47,229 nt of DNA from SAR324 cluster bacterium (GTDB taxonomy: Bacteria > SAR324 > NAC60-12): the NCBI GenBank assembly GCA_015231825.1, contig JADGAV010000039.1, forward strand, positions 1 through 47,229, written 5' to 3'. This document shows, piece after piece, positions 16,289-25,850 of this stretch. The translations under genes and the position numbers were made by a program. The notes beneath the pieces were generated by a model, which made no database searches, was not told the origin of the DNA, and saw nothing but the letters and a program-made list of their open reading frames with translations. Numbering within the stretch: position 1 is the first letter of the stretch; every line of letters starts with the position of its first letter.

Positions 16289-18091
16289 ATGATTTTTAAA
16301 ATATTGCAACAGGCATTGCTGGCAGCATTTTTGTTGAGTCCGGGTCCTTTTTCCGGTTTTGCAGAAACATTGCCTGCAAACATCAAATGGCTGAGCAACA
16401 ACAGTTCACCGATTATTGCTTCTCCAAATGCAAAAAAAGGGGGAACCTACCGAACCTATATGACCTCTTTTCCATTGACATTGAGAACCGTCGGACCGGA
16501 TTCCAACGGAGGATTTGCCAGCTATCTTCGCAGCAACCAGATGAGTCTGATCGAACTGCACAACAACACCGAGGAGATCATTCCGGGCCTGGCCACACAT
16601 TGGGCCTACGGCAAAGATGGGAAAACCATGTATTTCAAATTGGATCAGGAGGCACGTTGGTCCGACGGTACCCCGGTGACCGCCGATGATTTTCTCTATA
16701 CCCTGGAATTTCATCGTTCAAAGCATATTGTCGCTCCCTGGTACAATAACTACTATACCGAAAAGATTGACCGGGTTATCAAGTATGACGATCATACCCT
16801 TGCTGTTGTTACCACCAAAGCGGATCCTGATTTATTCCTGGTCGCCAACATTGGCCCGACTCCAAAGCACTTTTATGGAGAACTTTCCAAAGACTTCGTC
16901 AGAAAATACAATTGGAAAGTTGCTCCCAACACCGGACCCTATCAAATTGATGCAAAGAAAATTAAAAAAGGGAAAAGCATCACTCTGGAAAGGAAGAAAA
17001 ACTGGTGGGCAAAAGATCTGCGAAACAACAAAGGGCGCTACAATGTTGATAAAATCCAGGTCAGTGTTGTGCGGGATCAAACAACCGTTTTTGAATATTT
17101 CAAAAAAGGACGATTGGACGATTTTATCCTGACCTTTCCAACTTATTGGCACGAAAAGGCAAAAAACCTGGAGATCTATGAAAAAGGGTATGCTAAAAAA
17201 ATGTGGTTTTACCTCGATCAGCGCGAATCTCCTGCCGGCTTGTACTTAAATCAGGACAAGGAAATTTTTAAAGACGCCAAACTCCGGTACGCATTCGCCC
17301 ACGCGATGAATATTGACAAAATGCTGAATGGTCTGCTGCGTGGAGACTACAGCCGTCTGCAAAATTACAGCACGGGCTTCGGGAAATACACCAATCCAAA
17401 GATCCGCGCGCGAACATTTGATATCAACAAAGTGGAAGAACTGATGACGGAGTCGGGATGGAAACGCGGCAGTGACGGAATATGGAACAAAGGGGAGTCC
17501 CGTTATTCTGTCAAGGTGACCTACTCCTTTGACGGGCATACTCCCCGCCTGGTTCTCCTGAAAGAAGAAGCAAAAAAAGCGGGCATTGAATTGCGCCTGC
17601 AGCGCCTGGACGGCAGTGCGGCCTTCAAGTCTTTTCTCGAAAAGAAGCATGATGTCGCCTGGATGGCATGGAGCACCAGTTTCAGGCCTCGATACTGGCA
17701 GGGTTTCCATTCAGACAACGCCCATAAACCGCAAACCAACAACATCACCAACACGGATGATCCGGAACTGGACAAGATGATCATGAGCTATCGTGACTCC
17801 ATCGTGCCCAAAGAGCGCATTGCACTGGCCCACAAGATTCAGGAAAAAATTCACGAAATCGGATCATTTATTCCAACCTACAAAGTCGGCTATTTAAGAA
17901 ATATTTACTGGCGTTGGTGGCAGTTTCCCGAAGTACCGGCAACACGAGATGCGAGTTTTCTGTTTGAACCGCTCGCCAATGGCCTGTTTTGGATGGATGA
18001 AGAACTGAAAAAGGAAACAGAAGCGGCGATGAATTCAGGAAAAACGTTTAAGCCTGAAACAATTATTGACAAGACATTCCTGGTAAATTGA
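16289..18091 (+). CDS. yejA: YejA-type extracellular solute-binding protein, family 5 (first copy)
   Basis: This is the periplasmic receptor that delivers peptide-like substrates to the permeases. It has a signal peptide (about 1-25, PFSGFAE), then the family-5 binding fold. The fold shows KKGGTYRTYMTSFPLTLR at the mature N terminus, LDQEARWSDGTPVTADDF, NTGPYQI and ERKKNWWAKD, and a C-terminal half with RYAFAHAMNIDKML. Clear SD (AAGGAG) before the ATG. It lies head-to-tail with a second binding protein and differs strongly from it in sequence, so the pair is probably an old duplication or has different substrates. Confidence 0.92.
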   Translation: MIFKILQQALLAAFLLSPGPFSGFAETLPANIKWLSNNSSPIIASPNAKKGGTYRTYMTSFPLTLRTVGPDSNGGFASYLRSNQMSLIELHNNTEEIIPGLATHWAYGKDGKTMYFKLDQEARWSDGTPVTADDFLYTLEFHRSKHIVAPWYNNYYTEKIDRVIKYDDHTLAVVTTKADPDLFLVANIGPTPKHFYGELSKDFVRKYNWKVAPNTGPYQIDAKKIKKGKSITLERKKNWWAKDLRNNKGRYNVDKIQVSVVRDQTTVFEYFKKGRLDDFILTFPTYWHEKAKNLEIYEKGYAKKMWFYLDQRESPAGLYLNQDKEIFKDAKLRYAFAHAMNIDKMLNGLLRGDYSRLQNYSTGFGKYTNPKIRARTFDINKVEELMTESGWKRGSDGIWNKGESRYSVKVTYSFDGHTPRLVLLKEEAKKAGIELRLQRLDGSAAFKSFLEKKHDVAWMAWSTSFRPRYWQGFHSDNAHKPQTNNITNTDDPELDKMIMSYRDSIVPKERIALAHKIQEKIHEIGSFIPTYKVGYLRNIYWRWWQFPEVPATRDASFLFEPLANGLFWMDEELKKETEAAMNSGKTFKPETIIDKTFLVN

Positions 18092-18119
18092 GCAATTTTT
18101 TCCTTTAACTGGAGGCAAT

Positions 18120-19937
18120 ATGAAACAATTCGTGACTTTAATTTTTCTTTTGTGGTGCTCATCGGTTTGGGCAGCACCGAAGGTCATCACCTCTCATGCC
18201 CTGGCATTGCGGGGAACTCCCAAGTATCAGAAAAATTTCACGCATTTCGACTATGTCAATCCGAATGCTTCCAAGGGAGGTTCACTGACCATGGCGGACA
18301 TCGGCACCTACGACAGTTTCCACCGTTTTGCCCAACGGGGAGTCGCCGCAGCAGGGAGCGGCACCCTTTATGACACCTTGATGGTCTCTTCGGATGATGA
18401 AATCGAAGTCAGCTATGCGTTGATTGCTGAAAAGGTGGAATATCCGGAAGATTTCACCTGGATGATTTTTCATTTGAATGCAAAGGCACAATTTCATGAT
18501 GCTCATCCGATCACCGCAGAAGACGTGGTTTTTTCATTCAACACCTTTTTTGAAAAAGGAGTGCCTCAGTTCAAACAATACTACAAAGATGTGACTGAAG
18601 TATTGGCCCTCGACAAACATCGAGTTCGGTTTTCTGTCAGGGAGAGCAACAAGGAAATGCTTCTGTCTATCGCCAGTGGTTTGAATATTCTCCCCAAGCA
18701 CTACTGGGAAAGCCGTGATTTTTCCGAACCGCAGACCACCCCCCCATTGGGGAGTTCCGCGTATCGGGTCAAGGATTTTAAGATCGGACAGTATGTTATT
18801 TATGAACGAGTCGAAGACTACTGGGCAGCGGATCTGCCGGTCAAGAAAGGCCAGTCAAATTTTGACATCATCCGATACGACAATTACCGGGACGACACCG
18901 TCGCTTTGGAGGCCTTTAAAGCCGGTGAATTCGATCTGCGGCAGGAAAACGTTTCAAAATACTGGGCAACCCTTTATACCGGTCCAAATTTTGACAATAA
19001 ATATATTGTCAGGGAAGAAATCCCTCATGATATTCCCCAGGGCATGCAAGCCCTTGTTTTTAATATCAAGAAAGAAATTTTCAGTGACCCCAGGGTTCGT
19101 GAAGCACTGGTCTATGCCATGGATTTTGAATGGATGAACAAGAATTTGTTTTATGGACAATACCGCCGAACTCGAAGTTATTTTCAGAACACACAATATG
19201 AAGCCAAAGGATTGCCCAGCTCCGAAGAACTGAAAATTCTGGAACCGCTGCGCGGGAAAATCCCTGACCGGGTTTTCACAGAAGAGTATCAGCCCCCTGT
19301 GACCGACGGATCAGGAAATATCAGAAAACAGACCCGTGCGGCCCTGAAACTGCTCAAAGAAGCCGGTTGGCAGGTGAAAAACAAAGTTCTGAGCAATGCA
19401 AAAACCGGAAAGCCTTTTGAGTTTGAACTGCTGATCTACAGTCCGACCATGGAACGCATCGCAATTCCGGTGCAAAGCAATCTGAAGCGAATGGGAATCA
19501 CGATGAATATCCGGCAGGTCGACACAACTCAATTTACCAACCGGATGCGCAGCCGTGACTATGACATGATTTCCCGCGGATATTCCGCCAACGCCTATCC
19601 CAGCACCAATTTAAAGATTGTCTGGCGTTCTGACTATCTGGACTACACCTACAATGCCGCCGGGGTTCAGGATCCTGCCATTGACGCACTGGTCGACGGC
19701 ATTGAATCTGCTCAGCAGGATACCGAAGCTCTGCTTCACTACGGCCGTGCATTCGACCGCGTTTTGCAATGGAATTTCTTTGTGATCCCGGAATGGCATA
19801 TCAGCAAGTTTCGGGTGGCAAGCTGGGATAAATTCAAACGTCCCGCAGTGCGTCCAAAATACTCCTTGGGAATCGACACGTGGTGGGTTGATCCCGACAA
19901 GGAAAAAAAGCTGCCAAAACGTAATGTTTCCCGGTAG
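18120..19937 (+). CDS. yejA: YejA-type extracellular solute-binding protein, family 5 (second copy)
   Basis: The 605-residue product has a signal peptide (1 to about 18, SSVWAAPK), then HALALRGTPKY and FDYVNPNASKGGSLTMADIG, which are close to classical YejA. FHLNAKAQFHDAHPITAEDV and FSDPRVREALVYAMDFEW follow, and the C terminus is GIDTWWVDPD. YejA in other bacteria binds oligopeptides such as microcin C. GGAGG precedes the ATG. It resembles textbook YejA more than its upstream neighbour does, so it probably belongs with the second YejB/YejE pair and YejF. Confidence 0.94.
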   Translation: MKQFVTLIFLLWCSSVWAAPKVITSHALALRGTPKYQKNFTHFDYVNPNASKGGSLTMADIGTYDSFHRFAQRGVAAAGSGTLYDTLMVSSDDEIEVSYALIAEKVEYPEDFTWMIFHLNAKAQFHDAHPITAEDVVFSFNTFFEKGVPQFKQYYKDVTEVLALDKHRVRFSVRESNKEMLLSIASGLNILPKHYWESRDFSEPQTTPPLGSSAYRVKDFKIGQYVIYERVEDYWAADLPVKKGQSNFDIIRYDNYRDDTVALEAFKAGEFDLRQENVSKYWATLYTGPNFDNKYIVREEIPHDIPQGMQALVFNIKKEIFSDPRVREALVYAMDFEWMNKNLFYGQYRRTRSYFQNTQYEAKGLPSSEELKILEPLRGKIPDRVFTEEYQPPVTDGSGNIRKQTRAALKLLKEAGWQVKNKVLSNAKTGKPFEFELLIYSPTMERIAIPVQSNLKRMGITMNIRQVDTTQFTNRMRSRDYDMISRGYSANAYPSTNLKIVWRSDYLDYTYNAAGVQDPAIDALVDGIESAQQDTEALLHYGRAFDRVLQWNFFVIPEWHISKFRVASWDKFKRPAVRPKYSLGIDTWWVDPDKEKKLPKRNVSR

Positions 19938-19948
19938 AAGGACTTTTC

Positions 19949-21049
19949 ATGGCTGCTTATCTTATTCGTCGACTATTGCTGGTAATTCCGACTTTGTGGG
20001 CGATCATCACCATCAATTTTTTTATTGTGCAGATTGCTCCGGGAGGGCCGGTTGAGCAGATGATTGCCAATATCACCGGAACGGGCTCCGGCATGATGGA
20101 ACGGGTTTCCGGGACCGATCAAAAAGAAGTTCAGCAAAACGCCGGAAAGCCAATTGGAGGAGATAGCAGCAGCACCTACCGTGGTGCCCGCGGGCTGGAC
20201 CCTGAAGTGATCAAGGCAATTGAAAAACGCTTCGGCTTTGATAAGCCAATCTACCTCCGCTATGCTGAAATGCTGAAGGACTATTTCTTCTTCAATTTCG
20301 GGGAAAGCCTGTTTCGGGGACGTTCAGTGATTGACTTGATCATTGAACGGATGCCGGTTTCTATCTCTCTTGGTGTCTGGAGCACCCTGCTGGTCTATCT
20401 GGTCTGTATCCCGCTCGGGATCCGCAAAGCAGTTCGGCACAGTTCAAAGTTTGATGTTTGGACCAGTACGCTTGTTATTTTAGGGAACGCGATTCCAGGA
20501 TTTTTATTTGCAATTCTCCTGATTATCATTTTTGCGGGTGGAAGCTACCTCAACTGGTTTCCCTTAAGGGGGCTGGTGTCTATCAATTTTGATGAACTCA
20601 ATTGGTATGAAAAAATCATCGACTATTTCTGGCACCTGACGCTGCCCATCATTGCCATTGTCATCGGCGGTTTTGCCACACTCACCTTTTTGTCAAAAAA
20701 TTCATTCCTCGACGAAATTCAAAAGCAGTATGTCGTCACTGCTCGTGCCAAAGGGGTAGAGGAAAAGCATATTTTGTATGGTCATGTCTTTCGCAATGCC
20801 ATGATCTTGATCATCGCGGGATTTCCCTCCGCATTTATTGGAATGTTTTTCACCGGTTCGATGCTGATCGAAGTCATTTTCTCACTTGAAGGGTTGGGAC
20901 TTTTGGGCTTTGAAGCGATCATTCAACGAGATTATCCTGTGATGTTCAGCACCCTTTACATGTTCACCCTGCTTGGTTTGGTGATGGGAATCATCAGTGA
21001 CCTGACCTACACCATCGTCGATCCCCGCATCGATTTTGAGAAACGTTAG
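19949..21049 (+). CDS. yejB: YejB-type ABC transporter permease (second copy)
   Basis: The 366 residues begin AAYLIRRLLLVIPTLWAIIT, with QIAPGGPVEQMIANI and a long polar loop (about 45-80) as in YejB. RFGFDKPIYLRYAEMLKDYF and the coupling loop ARAKGVEEKHILYGHVFRNA follow, ending VDPRIDFEKR. The protein is about 20 residues longer than copy one, chiefly in the first periplasmic loop. AAGGA stands upstream of the ATG. Spacing to neighbours is 11-12 bp on both sides. Confidence 0.94.
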   Translation: MAAYLIRRLLLVIPTLWAIITINFFIVQIAPGGPVEQMIANITGTGSGMMERVSGTDQKEVQQNAGKPIGGDSSSTYRGARGLDPEVIKAIEKRFGFDKPIYLRYAEMLKDYFFFNFGESLFRGRSVIDLIIERMPVSISLGVWSTLLVYLVCIPLGIRKAVRHSSKFDVWTSTLVILGNAIPGFLFAILLIIIFAGGSYLNWFPLRGLVSINFDELNWYEKIIDYFWHLTLPIIAIVIGGFATLTFLSKNSFLDEIQKQYVVTARAKGVEEKHILYGHVFRNAMILIIAGFPSAFIGMFFTGSMLIEVIFSLEGLGLLGFEAIIQRDYPVMFSTLYMFTLLGLVMGIISDLTYTIVDPRIDFEKR

Positions 21050-21061
21050 CAGGGAAGCTTT

Positions 21062-22084
21062 ATGAAACTCAACCGCTTGAATCAGGAACGTTGGCACAAA
21101 TTCAAAGCCAATCGCAGAGGATATTGGTCTCTTTGGTTATTTCTTTCCCTGTTCATCGTCAGTCTGCTGGCAGAAGTGATTGCCAACGATAAGCCCTTGC
21201 TTGTCCGGTTTCAGTCGGAATTCTATTTTCCTTTCCTGGTTGAATATGCAGAAACAGAATTTGGAGGAGAATTTGAAATGGAAGCGGATTACCGTGATGA
21301 ATTTGTGCGAGAATTGATCACTGAAAAAGGATGGATTTTAGAGGCACCTATTCCGTTTAGTTACACGACCATCAATCATGATCTCCCCAGCCCGGCTCCC
21401 TCTCCCCCCTCTGATGTCAATTGGCTCGGGACTGATGACAAAGGAAGGGATGTTGTTGCCCGCTTGATTTATGGATTCAGGATTTCCGTTCTTTTTGGTC
21501 TCTTTTTGACGTTTTTTTCCTCCATCATTGGAATTGCTGCCGGTGCGGTTCAAGGGTATTATGGGGGAAGAATAGATATTTTGGGACAGCGATTTATCGA
21601 GGTCTGGTCCGGAATGCCGACTCTTTTTCTGCTGATCATATTGTCGAGTGTGGTGCAGCCAAATTTCTGGTGGCTCCTTGGGATCACCTTGCTTTTCGGC
21701 TGGATGGCGCTTGTTGGAGTGGTCCGGGCAGAGTTTCTGCGCGGGCGGAACTTTGCCTACGTGCTGGCGGCAAAAGCGTTGGGGGTGGGAGACCGGCAAA
21801 TCATGTTTCGCCATATACTTCCCAATGCCATGGTCGCTTCAGTCACGTTTCTTCCATTTATTCTGGGCGGTTCCATCACCACCCTCACTTCACTGGATTT
21901 TCTGGGCTTTGGCCTTCCGGTTGGCTCCCCTTCGTTGGGAGAGCTGCTGGCACAGGGAAAAGCAAATCTGCAGGCACCCTGGTTGGGAATTTCTGCTTTT
22001 TTTATCCTGGCAAGCATGCTCAGTCTGCTGGTATTCATCGGCGAGGCGGTTCGTGATGCATTTGATCCGCGAAAGAGTTATTAG
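21062..22084 (+). CDS. yejE: YejE-type ABC transporter permease (second copy)
   Basis: The partner of the second YejB. Signatures are RRGYWSLWLFLSLF, SLLAEVIANDKPLLVRF, VNWLGTDDKGRDVVARLIYG, the coupling loop AAKALGVGDRQIMFRHILPN and LDFLGFGLPVGSPSLGELL. The end FDPRKSY is typical. It is six bases upstream of yejF, and the four genes from 18120 to 23686 have the exact order yejA-yejB-yejE-yejF of the classical operon. Confidence 0.94.
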   Translation: MKLNRLNQERWHKFKANRRGYWSLWLFLSLFIVSLLAEVIANDKPLLVRFQSEFYFPFLVEYAETEFGGEFEMEADYRDEFVRELITEKGWILEAPIPFSYTTINHDLPSPAPSPPSDVNWLGTDDKGRDVVARLIYGFRISVLFGLFLTFFSSIIGIAAGAVQGYYGGRIDILGQRFIEVWSGMPTLFLLIILSSVVQPNFWWLLGITLLFGWMALVGVVRAEFLRGRNFAYVLAAKALGVGDRQIMFRHILPNAMVASVTFLPFILGGSITTLTSLDFLGFGLPVGSPSLGELLAQGKANLQAPWLGISAFFILASMLSLLVFIGEAVRDAFDPRKSY

Positions 22085-22090
22085 AAAGGC

Positions 22091-23686
22091 ATGATGAAAC
22101 AGGCTTTGCTTGAGATACAAAATTTGAGTATCGCTTTTCGTAAAGGGAATCAATTCGATCCCGTTGTCCACGAAATTTCACTGACCATCAACCAGGGAGA
22201 GACCCTTGCACTGGTCGGCGAGAGCGGTTCGGGAAAGACGGTCACTGCCATGTCTATCCTCCGCCTTCTCCCGATGCCTCCTGCCGTTTATCCTGAGGGT
22301 CAGATTTGGTTTGATAAAAAAAACCTGCTTTCCCTCCCTGAAGAGGATCTGCGCCAAATACGCGGGAACAAAATCAGTGTTATTTTCCAGGAACCGATGA
22401 TGTCGCTGAACCCATTGCACACGGTTAAGAAGCAAATCTGTGAAACTCTTTTTCTGCACCAGGGCCTGAATACGGCAAAGGCGACATCCACCGCATTGGA
22501 CTGGCTTCAAAGAGTGGGAATCAATGAACCGGAAAGACGATTGAACGCATATCCGCATCAGTTGTCAGGTGGAGAGCAGCAGCGGGTGATGATCGCCATG
22601 GCGCTGGCAAACCGGCCAGATCTCCTGATCGCGGATGAACCGACCACCGCATTGGATGTGACCGTGCAGGCACAAATTCTTGCTTTAATCAAAGAACTCC
22701 AAAACGAATTGGGCATGGCTATCCTCTTCATTACTCATGATTTGGGGATTGTCCAAAGGGTGTCTGACCGGGTTGCAGTGATGCAGCGGGGAAAAATCGT
22801 GGAACATTCAGATACCAAAACAATTTTTCATTCTCCAAGGGATCCCTACACTCGTATTTTGATTGAGGCCGAACCCAAAGGGGAGCCGCAAAAGTCAAAG
22901 CCCGATGCCAAACCTTTGATTAAAATTGATCGTCTCAAAGTCTGGTTTCCAATCCAAAAGGGAATCATGAGAAGAGTCCAGGGCTATGTCAAAGCCGTGG
23001 ATGACCTGACATTTGAGGTCAAGAAAGGGCAAACGCTGGGCGTGGTGGGTGAAAGCGGTTCCGGAAAATCAACAACGGGGCTGGCTATTTTACGATTGAC
23101 TGAAAGTGAAGGGTCGATTCGCTTTGAAGATCTCCCCCTGCATCAATATTCTGCAGGTGAAATGCGCCCGCTGAGGCAGCAAATGCAAATCATTTTTCAA
23201 GACCCTTTCGGCAGTTTGAGTCCCCGAATGTCTGTTGCGCAGATCATTGGCGAAGGTCTTCAGCTGCACAGCAGCGGATCCTCCGAGGAAATCGATCAAA
23301 AAATTATTGATGTGATGGAAGAAGTGGAGCTTGATCCGCAAACCAGGCACCGGTATCCGAATGAGTTTTCAGGAGGACAGCGGCAGAGGATTGCGATTGC
23401 ACGGGCTCTCGTCCTGAAACCGCAGTTTATTGTTCTTGATGAACCGACCTCTTCCCTGGACCGTTCAGTGCAGTTTCAGGTATTGCAGCTTCTGAAAAAT
23501 TTACAGGAACAATACGGACTGACATTTATTTTTATCAGTCATGATCTTAAAGTGGTGAAGTCACTGTGCCATGACGTCCTGGTTATGAAAAGCGGAAAGA
23601 TGGTGGAATATGGCCCTTCTTCCCAAATTTTTTCAAATCCGGAGCATCCCTATACCCGACAATTGCTAAAAACGGCATTTGCCTGA
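22091..23686 (+). CDS. yejF: YejF double-domain ABC ATPase
   Basis: The 531-residue protein holds two complete ATPase domains in one chain and powers the Yej importer. Domain one has Walker A GESGSGKT, signature LSGGEQQRVMIAMAL and Walker B LLIADEPTTALD. Domain two begins near residue 275, with GESGSGKST, FSGGQRQRIAIARAL and FIVLDEPTSSLD. All catalytic motifs look intact in both halves. It closes the yejABEF-like block and is followed, 47 bp later, by two separate single-domain ATPase genes. Confidence 0.95.
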   Translation: MMKQALLEIQNLSIAFRKGNQFDPVVHEISLTINQGETLALVGESGSGKTVTAMSILRLLPMPPAVYPEGQIWFDKKNLLSLPEEDLRQIRGNKISVIFQEPMMSLNPLHTVKKQICETLFLHQGLNTAKATSTALDWLQRVGINEPERRLNAYPHQLSGGEQQRVMIAMALANRPDLLIADEPTTALDVTVQAQILALIKELQNELGMAILFITHDLGIVQRVSDRVAVMQRGKIVEHSDTKTIFHSPRDPYTRILIEAEPKGEPQKSKPDAKPLIKIDRLKVWFPIQKGIMRRVQGYVKAVDDLTFEVKKGQTLGVVGESGSGKSTTGLAILRLTESEGSIRFEDLPLHQYSAGEMRPLRQQMQIIFQDPFGSLSPRMSVAQIIGEGLQLHSSGSSEEIDQKIIDVMEEVELDPQTRHRYPNEFSGGQRQRIAIARALVLKPQFIVLDEPTSSLDRSVQFQVLQLLKNLQEQYGLTFIFISHDLKVVKSLCHDVLVMKSGKMVEYGPSSQIFSNPEHPYTRQLLKTAFA

Positions 23687-23733
23687 AAAAAGAGGCGCAC
23701 TTTTTTTGGTCCAAACAGACCCCCAGGAACATT

Positions 23734-24738
23734 TTGACTGACCCTGTTCTGTTAAAAGTTAAAAATTTGGTCACTGCCTTTGATGTTGAATCAGGAGTGA
23801 TTCATGCGGTTGAAAACGTAAGTTTTGACGTGAAAAGCGGAAAAACGCTCGGTATTGTGGGAGAATCCGGCTGCGGGAAAAGTGTAACTTCTCTCTCTAT
23901 CATGCGGCTCCTGCCCAAACCGTCCGGATATGTCGTCTCGGGAGAAATTCTTTTAGACAAGCTGGATTTGTTGAAGCTTCCTCCGCAGGAAATGCGGAAG
24001 ATACGGGGGAACCGTATTTCGATGATTTTTCAGGAACCGATGACGGCCCTGAATCCGGTGCATCGCATCGGAAAACAAATTCGTGAAGCATTGCACCTGC
24101 ACCATTCCGAAATGAGTGATGCTCTGATCCTTCAGGAGTCGGTCGCACTGCTCAGGAAAGTAGGCATTCCTGCTCCCGAACAGCGGATCAATGAATACCC
24201 ACATCAACTTTCAGGAGGAATGCGACAACGGGTAATGATTGCCATCGCATTGGCCTGCCGTCCGGAGATCCTGATTGCCGATGAACCGACCACCGCCCTG
24301 GATGTCACCATCCAGGCTCAGATACTGGAGCTCATGAAGAGCCTGCAGAAAGAATCGGGGATGTCGATCATTTTTATCACGCATGACCTGGGAGTGATCG
24401 CAGAAATGTGTGATGAGGTCGTGGTCATGTATGCCGGCAAAGTTGCAGAAAAGGCAAACGTTCTCGATCTTTTCAAATTTCCGAGACATCCCTACACAAA
24501 AGGATTGATGGCGTCGATCCCCAACCTCGACATGCCTCCCAAAGAAAAACTTCAAACCATTGAAGGAGTCGTCCCCGAACTGACTGCTTTGCCGCCAGGG
24601 TGTCGTTTTCAAAACCGCTGTGTCTTTCAAATTCCCCGCTGTCATGCCATCTCTCCTCCTTTGGAACAAGTGCACGAGAACCATTTTGTCAGTTGTTTCC
24701 GCTGGCAGGAGATTGAAGCGAAAACGAATTCACATTGA
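23734..24738 (+). CDS. OppD/DppD-type oligopeptide ABC ATPase
   Basis: This single-domain ATPase of the oligopeptide/dipeptide class has Walker A GESGCGKS, signature LSGGMRQRVMIAIAL and Walker B ILIADEPTTALD. It has the C-terminal oligopeptide extension with HPYTKGLMASIPNL and a cysteine cluster (PPGCRFQNRC, PRCHA, SCF) that in relatives binds iron-sulfur. The start is TTG with AGGA about six bases upstream; the preceding 47 bp holds no clear terminator. It pairs with the OppF-like gene 15 bp downstream. In this cluster it is an additional energising pair beside YejF. Confidence 0.92.
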   Translation: MTDPVLLKVKNLVTAFDVESGVIHAVENVSFDVKSGKTLGIVGESGCGKSVTSLSIMRLLPKPSGYVVSGEILLDKLDLLKLPPQEMRKIRGNRISMIFQEPMTALNPVHRIGKQIREALHLHHSEMSDALILQESVALLRKVGIPAPEQRINEYPHQLSGGMRQRVMIAIALACRPEILIADEPTTALDVTIQAQILELMKSLQKESGMSIIFITHDLGVIAEMCDEVVVMYAGKVAEKANVLDLFKFPRHPYTKGLMASIPNLDMPPKEKLQTIEGVVPELTALPPGCRFQNRCVFQIPRCHAISPPLEQVHENHFVSCFRWQEIEAKTNSH

Positions 24739-24753
24739 GCAAAGAGCCGCTGC

Positions 24754-25743
24754 ATGTCAGAATATCTTCTGGAAGTGAAAGACCTGAAAAAGCATTTTGC
24801 AATCTTCGGTGGAATTTTTTTACGTCAAATTGCCACTGTTTTTGCTTTGGATGGCATTTCGTTCGGCGTCAAACAGGGAGAAACAGTCGGACTGGTCGGA
24901 GAATCCGGATGCGGAAAAACGACTTTGGGAAGAACCCTGCTCCGGCTTTATAATCCAACTGCAGGAGAAATCCATTTCAAGGGGCAGGACATCACCAGCA
25001 TCTCCCAAAGTTCGTTGCAAAATACGCGACGGGAAATGCAGATGATTTTCCAGGACCCGTATGAATCGCTCAATTCTCGACATACAGTCCGGCAGATTCT
25101 GGAAGAACCTTTTCTGATTCATCAGATAGGGACGACGCTTGAAAGAAAAAAAAGGATCGATCACCTGCTGGAGGTGGTGGGTCTGCCGGCGAGCGCCAAA
25201 GACCGTTACCCCCACGAGTTTTCGGGAGGACAACGTCAGCGGATTGGTATTGCACGGGCAATTGCCCTCGACCCTCAATTGGTCGTTTGTGATGAACCGG
25301 TCTCTGCACTTGATGTTTCAATTCAGTCCCAGATTTTGAATTTACTGCTTGAACTTCAGGAAAGATTGGGGTTGACCTACATTTTTATCGCGCACGATTT
25401 ATCTGTTGTCAAACACATTTCCGATCGAATTATTGTCATGTATCTTGGACATATCGTTGAAATGATCAAGTCGACCTCCATTGTGGAAAACCCCCTGCAC
25501 CCTTATACACAGGCTCTTGTTTCAGCAATTCCGATTGCGGATCCCACAGTAAGAAAAGAAAAAATTATTCTGCAGGGAGATGTTCCTTCCCCGATCAAGC
25601 CTCCTCGGGGATGTCGCTTTCACACACGCTGCATTTACGTTCAGGACATTTGCAGAACCCAATTCCCGGAACTAAAAAATTACTCGGAAACTGAAGAGCA
25701 CCGGGTCGCCTGTCATTTCGCCGGAGAACTTGGCAGGCATTAG
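24754..25743 (+). CDS. OppF/DppF-type oligopeptide ABC ATPase
   Basis: The second single-domain ATPase has LKKHFAIFGG near the N terminus, Walker A GESGCGKTTLGRTLLRLYNP, signature FSGGQRQRIGIARAI and Walker B LVVCDEPVSALD. The C-terminal oligopeptide extension has HPYTQALVSAIPI and cysteines in PPRGCRFHTRC. It would form a heterodimer with the preceding OppD-like subunit. It is the last gene of the cluster; a separate extended -10 promoter follows about 50 bp later for the lipoprotein gene. Confidence 0.93.
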   Translation: MSEYLLEVKDLKKHFAIFGGIFLRQIATVFALDGISFGVKQGETVGLVGESGCGKTTLGRTLLRLYNPTAGEIHFKGQDITSISQSSLQNTRREMQMIFQDPYESLNSRHTVRQILEEPFLIHQIGTTLERKKRIDHLLEVVGLPASAKDRYPHEFSGGQRQRIGIARAIALDPQLVVCDEPVSALDVSIQSQILNLLLELQERLGLTYIFIAHDLSVVKHISDRIIVMYLGHIVEMIKSTSIVENPLHPYTQALVSAIPIADPTVRKEKIILQGDVPSPIKPPRGCRFHTRCIYVQDICRTQFPELKNYSETEEHRVACHFAGELGRH

Positions 25744-25789
25744 GATCCCGGGTGGAGGAGAAACAATTGCCTTGTGCCACCCCGTTTCC

Positions 25790-25798
25790 TGCTATACT
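25790..25798 (+). promoter_or_regulatory. Extended -10 promoter before the metalloprotease lipoprotein
   Basis: TGC followed by TATACT is an extended -10 with 5/6 match. No good -35 stands 17 bp upstream (a TTGCCT is 20 bp away). It is about 53 bases before the start and would let the lipoprotein gene be transcribed apart from the transport cluster. Confidence 0.45.
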
Positions 25799-25850
25799 CT
25801 GTCTGAACCTTGCTTCAGCAAAAACAAATTATTTTTAGGAAGGAAGTCAC

